Under the pieces are notes generated by a model that saw only the letters and a program-made list of their open reading frames with translations, did no database searches and was not told the origin of the DNA. A stretch of 11,817 bases of DNA from NCBI GenBank assembly GCA_028278625.1, contig JANQDY010000044.1:1-11817 (forward strand), in the 5' to 3' direction. Position 1 is the stretch's first letter; each line of letters opens with the position of its first letter. Below, in pieces: positions 8,546-11,817 of the stretch. Source of the stretch: Thermodesulfobacteriota bacterium (GTDB lineage Bacteria > Desulfobacterota > DSM-4660 > Desulfatiglandales > Desulfatiglandaceae). The position numbers were made by a program, and so were the translations under genes.

Positions 8546-8641
8546 CCAAAAAGGCATCCAAAAAATCAGCCTGTTTTCCGGCGGCAGGTTACGGTCGTGC
8601 GCTTCTTTGAAACAAAAACTGTAAAAGCTTAAAAAACTGCC

Positions 8642-8671
8642 TTGACATTGGCGCCTTATGATGATAAAGGC
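8642..8671 (+). promoter_or_regulatory. Candidate promoter/operator of the DtxR-family gene
   Basis: A perfect TTGACA at 8642-8647 is followed by GATAAA at 8663-8668 (15-base spacer, a weak -10). The core is covered by an inverted repeat with 5-base arms, GCCTT (8653-8657) and AAGGC (8667-8671), enclosing ATGATGATA. Iron and manganese repressors often bind AT-rich dyads overlapping their own promoter, so autoregulation is a reasonable guess. No exact Fur, IdeR or MntR box is recognised. Confidence 0.35.
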
Positions 8672-8698
8672 TTCAAACAATCTTAGAAACTCTTAACG

Positions 8699-9280
8699 AT
8701 GATAGAAAAAATGGCCAATAAACAGCAAAACACTCTGGCAGAAAAACCGTTGACTTCCGCAATGGAGGATTACCTGGAGGCGATTTTTGATCTGGACCAG
8801 CAAAAAAAGGTGGTTCGGGTCAAAGACATTGCCAAGCGCTTAAACGTCAAAATGCCCACGGTGACCAGCATGCTCAAAACCCTAAGCAAACGGGGAATGG
8901 TCCATTATGAAAAATACGAGTATGTGGAACCCACCCGGGAAGGGGCCAAAATAGGAGAAGAAATGCGTCGCAGGCATGGCGTTCTTGCCAGGTTTCTGAC
9001 CGATATCCTCAAAATCGATGCGGAAACAGCGGATGATGAAGCCTGCAAAATGGAACACTCTCTGAGTGCCGAAACCCTGAGCAGTCTGACCGACTTTATG
9101 GCTTTCATACAGGTATGCCCCCGGGTTGGCGAGAACTGGCTGGAACATTTCGATGAGTATCGACGGAATCAATGGACACCGGAGAAATGCATTGCGGAAT
9201 CGGAAGCCTTCTCCTGTGAATTCATCAAACGTACCCATGATTTGAAGAACCTCTCGGAGCCCAAAAACGAAAACGACTGA
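8699..9280 (+). CDS. DtxR/MntR-family metal-dependent transcriptional regulator
   Basis: A 193-residue cytoplasmic DNA-binding repressor. A winged helix occupies residues ~18-80 (SAMEDYLEAIF, then RVKDIAKRLNVKMPTVTSML as recognition region) and the dimerisation/metal domain ~85-135. Compared with Bacillus MntR, D24 and E27 match the D8/E11 metal ligands and H93 matches H77. C116, E119 and H120 sit at the E99/E102/H103 site; the cysteine there is the DtxR/IdeR (iron) form. The protein lacks the C-terminal SH3/FeoA-like domain of long DtxR proteins but has an extra ~50-residue tail with C140, C164 and C173. The start at 8699 or the internal ATG at 8711 are both possible; neither has a strong ribosome site. 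feoA lies downstream in the same direction, so it probably controls iron uptake, sensing Fe(II) or Mn(II). Confidence 0.88.
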   Translation: MIEKMANKQQNTLAEKPLTSAMEDYLEAIFDLDQQKKVVRVKDIAKRLNVKMPTVTSMLKTLSKRGMVHYEKYEYVEPTREGAKIGEEMRRRHGVLARFLTDILKIDAETADDEACKMEHSLSAETLSSLTDFMAFIQVCPRVGENWLEHFDEYRRNQWTPEKCIAESEAFSCEFIKRTHDLKNLSEPKNEND

Positions 9281-9310
9281 AGGCACTCGTATTTATTGAT
9301 AAAAGCAGCG

Positions 9311-9349
9311 CCCCCCTGATGGAGAATCCTTTCGGCGGGGACTTTTTTT
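9311..9349 (+). terminator. Intrinsic terminator after the DtxR-family gene
   Basis: A bulged stem-loop can be drawn: CCCC pairs with GGGG, then CTGA with TCGG (one wobble), then GGA with TCC around a GAA loop. It is followed by AC and seven T residues (9343-9349). It lies about 30 bases after the TGA at 9278-9280. It separates the regulator from the genes downstream unless it is read through or regulated. Confidence 0.65.
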
Positions 9350-9365
9350 GAGACTGCAGTTAGAC

Positions 9366-9683
9366 ATGCAAAACAAGTATAGAACCCTAAAACCATTGCC
9401 AAAGATGGATGCCTTGCTAGAGATCGACCAACGCATTCAAGACCTGCATACAGTCATCGAAGCCCATCGTGAATGCGTCTTTTCCATTCTCGGACGGGGG
9501 GAAAAGGGACGAGAAGCGGAAAGCCGCAGCCACAGCGGGGGGCCATGGTCCAGGGAGCAACAACTCAAGAAAGCCCTTGAAGAAGCCATAGAGGTTTTAG
9601 AGGAGAGCCGCAAGGCGTTTAAATCAAAGCAGCTTGAGCGCCTGCGGAAGAAGCTCACTCGTGTCCTCATTGAAGCATATTGA
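9366..9683 (+). CDS. Small charged helical protein of unknown function
   Basis: About 105 residues if the ATG at 9366 is used. I do not recognise the family. It has two predicted helical parts: residues ~14-45, with DALLEIDQRIQDLHTVIEAHRECVFSIL; and ~63-105, rich in Glu, Lys, Arg and Leu (LKKALEEAIEVLEESRKAF, then a Lys/Leu helix). A Gly/Ser/Arg-rich linker joins them. The look is of a coiled coil or adapter. Start choice is weak: the TTG at 9348 overlaps the terminator, and the ATGs at 9366 and 9405 lack a clear ribosome site. It ends 24 bases before the GTG start of the DUF2325 gene, consistent with co-transcription. No cysteine motif; a single Cys is in the first helical part. Confidence 0.55.
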   Translation: MQNKYRTLKPLPKMDALLEIDQRIQDLHTVIEAHRECVFSILGRGEKGREAESRSHSGGPWSREQQLKKALEEAIEVLEESRKAFKSKQLERLRKKLTRVLIEAY

Positions 9684-9707
9684 TGAACCCAAAGGGAGGT
9701 GAATTTT

Positions 9708-10970
9708 GTGGAAGCAAAAGCGATTTTGGCACCCGGAACCATGAAATCACATGGGATCTGCTGCACACTTGAAACGTGTTCAGAAGACAAAGGGCCATCC
9801 AAACTCAGGTTTTGGGAGATTGACCAGTTTTTTAAATGCCCGACCGTGGGCATCTGCCTCACGCTCAAAGAGCAGAAACAAATTCTTAAAAAGGCCGCGG
9901 TTTCCGTCAAAGGAAAAAGCCCCTTTGAAATCCATGAGATCCTGGTTGGCTGTTCGGAAAAGGAGAATCGTGTCTCAAAGCAGGCGGACCGGCTGCTGAG
10001 TCGGAAGTATGGGGATGAAATCGCGCCTCTTTTGGCGCTTAGTGAAAGCGTCTTTATGGGGCGCTGGGCCGCTGATTTTCATGAGGGAAGATTCTCCGGG
10101 ACTTTTTGGGCAGCCGCCGTCAGAGCAGACCTTGGGCCTGAATCGAGAGGTCGCATCTTTGGAGACGTACACATGTCCATGCACGGTAATATTGAGCAGA
10201 GCATGCAATTCAAAAGAGAGCTTGCATTTCACCGAAAAACGGCCGCCAAAATGAGCGCCAAAGCCAAAGAAGCCCTTCGATCCAGAAAAACCCTTCAGAA
10301 AAAGAACGCACTTTTGATGGAAAACCAAAGGGATCTGCAATTTCGATTAAATACTCAGGAACGTGAAATCTGCCAGCTGAATGACCGCCTGTCGGGAAAT
10401 GCATCCTGGAAGGGTATTGAGGCACTCAAGAGTGAAAATCGACGCTTAAGGCTTGAATTGGCCTATTATGTGGAAGAGGCGGAAGAAAAAGATGCCCGGC
10501 TGGCGGATATTATGAAAGAAAACCGGCGGCTTTTGTATGCCCTGGACAAAGAGAAAGAGGCCGTCGAACGCCTTCATCGGGAACTCAAAAATTTTATCCA
10601 GGCGCCACCTTCCAACGGGTTTTGCGACCAGACATGTCCTTCATACGACCTTTGCCGAAAAAGGGTTCTGATGGTGGGAGGACTGACCAAAATGACCCCC
10701 CTCTATCGGGATGTCATCGAAGGGAGCAACGGCGTATTCGAATATCACGACGGATATATGAAAGGCGGTGCCAAGAAGCTGGAAACACGCGTCAGACAGG
10801 CCGATATGGTCCTTTGTCCGATTACCTGCAACAGCCACGCGGCTTGCGATTTGGTGAAAAAGCTGGGGAAGAAGTACAACAAGCCGGTTCGCTTATTGTC
10901 CAGTTCCAGTTTAAGCGCCATCGGGGAGGCCCTCTCGGGAAAAGGCGGTGTTTATGCGTCGAACAACTGA
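9708..10970 (+). CDS. DUF2325-domain protein with coiled coil and cysteine motifs
   Basis: 420 residues, soluble, function unknown. The N-terminus has C18/C19 and C24, then FWEIDQFFKCPTVGICL (C44, C50), a pattern I associate with DUF2325 proteins. Residues ~125-160 contain FHEGRFSGTFWAAA and FGDVHMSMHG, with H156 and H159. A long coiled coil spans ~165-295. A C306-x3-C310-x5-C316 motif leads into the DUF2325 domain at ~318-410 (VLMVGGLTKMTPLYRDVIE, EYHDG, ADMVLCPITCNSHAAC), with C370, C374 and C380. The GTG at 9708 is chosen because GGGAGG (9694-9699) lies eight bases before it; the GTG at 9699 overlaps that site. The gene sits between the small helical gene and a tiny membrane protein. Clustered Cys and His suggest metal or Fe-S binding or a redox role, but this is inference. 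Confidence 0.82.
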   Translation: MEAKAILAPGTMKSHGICCTLETCSEDKGPSKLRFWEIDQFFKCPTVGICLTLKEQKQILKKAAVSVKGKSPFEIHEILVGCSEKENRVSKQADRLLSRKYGDEIAPLLALSESVFMGRWAADFHEGRFSGTFWAAAVRADLGPESRGRIFGDVHMSMHGNIEQSMQFKRELAFHRKTAAKMSAKAKEALRSRKTLQKKNALLMENQRDLQFRLNTQEREICQLNDRLSGNASWKGIEALKSENRRLRLELAYYVEEAEEKDARLADIMKENRRLLYALDKEKEAVERLHRELKNFIQAPPSNGFCDQTCPSYDLCRKRVLMVGGLTKMTPLYRDVIEGSNGVFEYHDGYMKGGAKKLETRVRQADMVLCPITCNSHAACDLVKKLGKKYNKPVRLLSSSSLSAIGEALSGKGGVYASNN

Positions 10971-11067
10971 CATATCCCCAGTCGTCGGCTGGGCCATATG
11001 GACCGGGTGCATTGTGGCCATGGGTACCCTTTTTCTGTTCGGTTCAATATTCCGCCCGAAAGGCTGA
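10954..11067 (+). CDS. 37-residue single-pass membrane protein
   Basis: A short open frame of 37 codons ending at TGA 11065-11067. After a basic start (MRRTTDISPVVG) it has one ~20-residue hydrophobic stretch (WAIWTGCIVAMGTLFLFGS), then a short IFRPKG tail, as expected for a small inner-membrane peptide. It overlaps the 3' end of the DUF2325 gene by 17 bases in another frame, suggesting translational coupling; GGAAAAGGCGG just upstream may serve as a ribosome site. Below the size most gene callers keep. FeoB-linked small membrane proteins exist in other bacteria, but I cannot match this one. Role unknown; an accessory to the nearby transporter is a guess. Confidence 0.6.
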   Translation: MRRTTDISPVVGWAIWTGCIVAMGTLFLFGSIFRPKG

Positions 11068-11117
11068 GGGTAACGGCAAAGGAAACCGTCAAGACCAATT
11101 AATAAGGAGTGAATGCC

Positions 11118-11504
11118 ATGAGCAGTAATTTTCACATTCAATGCCAGAAACGTAACGGAAACCTCCATCTCAGGCCGAAAGGCGATTTTGACGGCACTTC
11201 CACCTGGGAAACAATTCACATGATGCGCCACATGTACGAGGGCAACGGCCGGATATATATCGACACCAGCCAACTGGGGAAGGTTCTCGGTTTTGGCTGC
11301 ACCACTTTTCGATGCTGCTTCAGGGAAGGAGGCATTCCCGCCCACCGGCTCGTTTTTCAAGGTGAGAAGGGGGGCCAATTGGCGCCCAGCGGCAGCAAGG
11401 TGCAGAGAAACCCGGAAAACCGACCCTGTGGATGCACCGGGGATTGCGCCAATTGCCTCTGCAAGATGCCGAAAAGGCAGGCTTCCGCTAAACAAAAGAC
11501 TTGA
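11118..11504 (+). CDS. Small STAS-like protein with cysteine-rich C-terminal tail
   Basis: 128 residues, soluble. Residues ~5-80 look like a STAS/anti-anti-sigma-type fold: FHIQCQKRNGNLHLRPKGDFDG begins with a beta hairpin, followed by a helix (TWETIHMMRHMY), a strand with IYIDTSQL, and a GFGCTTFRCCF segment. The C-terminal tail carries C104-x-C106-x3-C110-x2-C113-x-C115, a compact metal- or Fe-S-binding-like motif not usual in STAS proteins. The ATG at 11118 has AAGGAG at 11104-11109; the GTG at 11109 overlaps that site. It starts 50 bases after the small membrane protein stop, so the two are probably co-transcribed, and feoA lies 160 bases further on. The STAS assignment is tentative. Possible roles are metal sensing or partner switching linked to iron uptake. 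Confidence 0.7.
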   Translation: MSSNFHIQCQKRNGNLHLRPKGDFDGTSTWETIHMMRHMYEGNGRIYIDTSQLGKVLGFGCTTFRCCFREGGIPAHRLVFQGEKGGQLAPSGSKVQRNPENRPCGCTGDCANCLCKMPKRQASAKQKT

Positions 11505-11664
11505 CAAAAGAATTTGGCGTGTGAGTTAGATTTACCTCTTTTATTTAGACAGGAAAAACATTTTCGGTTGCTATAAAAGCGTTGTTTTCGGTTAACAAGG
11601 AGAGACCTTTAAAAGCGACTCAGCGGTTTTAAAACACCAGCAATCAACAGGGGAGGCCAAAACC
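11505..11664 (+). promoter_or_regulatory. AT-rich leader upstream of feoA with direct repeats
   Basis: The 160 bases before feoA are AT-rich and hold no gene. TTGACA at 11501-11506 overlaps the stop of the preceding gene; a weak TAGATT follows at 11527, spaced too far for a strong promoter. TATAAA at 11572-11577 is a good -10 but its possible -35, TAGACA at 11546, is 20 bases upstream. The 9-base repeat TTTTCGGTT occurs at 11561-11569 and 11585-11593, a 24-base period that flanks TATAAA. A separate promoter and a metal-repressor site are plausible here; no standard Fur or DtxR box is seen. Confidence 0.4.
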
Positions 11665-11817
11665 ATGACACTGGACCAACTCAAACCGGGATACAGGTGC
11701 CGGATTAAGAAACTGAAGATTCATGATCAACTGGGTCAGCGCCTTTTGGACATGGGCGTGTACCCGGGACTCACCCTAGAGGTGATTCGAAACGCGCCTT
11801 TGGAAGACCCCATGGAA
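11665..11817 (+). CDS. feoA: FeoA-family ferrous iron transport protein (5' part, cut by window end)
   Basis: Only the first 51 codons are present; the gene runs off the right edge. The sequence MTLDQLKPGYRCRIKKL followed by LGQRLLDMGVYPGLTLEVI is typical of FeoA, a small SH3-like cytoplasmic protein of about 75-85 residues that works with the FeoB Fe(II) transporter. The RLLDMGVYPG segment is the family hallmark. The ATG at 11665 has a strong AGGGGAGG ribosome site at about 11649-11656. A feoB gene probably follows outside the window. Its position downstream of a DtxR-family regulator supports iron-dependent control. Confidence 0.9.
   Translation, partial: MTLDQLKPGYRCRIKKLKIHDQLGQRLLDMGVYPGLTLEVIRNAPLEDPME

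Noticed and set aside
10622..11128. A 168-codon open frame overlapping the DUF2325 gene and the small membrane protein
   Set aside because: It lies almost wholly within the DUF2325 gene in another frame and has no recognisable domain or ribosome site; treated as a shadow.
11515..11531. Possible sigma-54 site (TGGCGTG then TTAGA) upstream of feoA
   Set aside because: The -24 half matches but the essential GC of the -12 half is missing.

Overview
The window looks like chromosomal DNA of an anaerobic, Gram-negative bacterium, most likely a Desulfobacterota-type (sulfate-reducer-like) organism. This is inferred from gene content only: a Fe-S/molybdopterin oxidoreductase, a ferredoxin-like protein very rich in cysteine, a DtxR-family regulator near feoA, a DUF2325 protein, and cyclase proteins whose style is common in that group. 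No rRNA, tRNA, CRISPR array, transposase or integrase was found.

Layout. (1) Positions 55-3588 encode a large zinc-ribbon / class III nucleotide cyclase / STAND-ATPase / TPR-like signalling protein. (2) Positions 3589-4411 are a gene graveyard: the N-terminal stump of a second, different class III cyclase on the + strand, and a winged-helix tail with two in-frame stops on the - strand. (3) Positions 4412-4876 (- strand) encode a small putative lipoprotein with a YbjQ-like segment. (4) Positions 5124-7355 (+) and 7362-8480 (-) are a convergent pair: a molybdopterin oxidoreductase with an N-terminal [4Fe-4S] site, and a cysteine-rich protein with two C-terminal [4Fe-4S] ferredoxin motifs. Their stop codons lie in one shared hairpin. 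(5) From 8699 to the window end is an apparent iron-related locus on the + strand. It holds a DtxR/MntR-family regulator with a mixed metal site, a strong terminator, a small helical protein, a DUF2325 protein, a 37-residue single-pass membrane protein overlapping its 3' end, a small STAS-like protein with a cysteine-rich tail, and the start of feoA, cut by the window edge.

How they may work together. The right-hand locus fits a metal-sensing regulator beside ferrous iron uptake (Feo), with three or four undescribed small or cysteine-rich partners between regulator and transporter. That grouping is the best candidate here for an uncharacterised system. The oxidoreductase and the cysteine-rich ferredoxin protein may be redox partners even though they converge rather than share an operon. 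The left-hand cyclase is probably a stand-alone signalling protein. Functional links are inferred from position only; the domain assignments rest on visible motifs.
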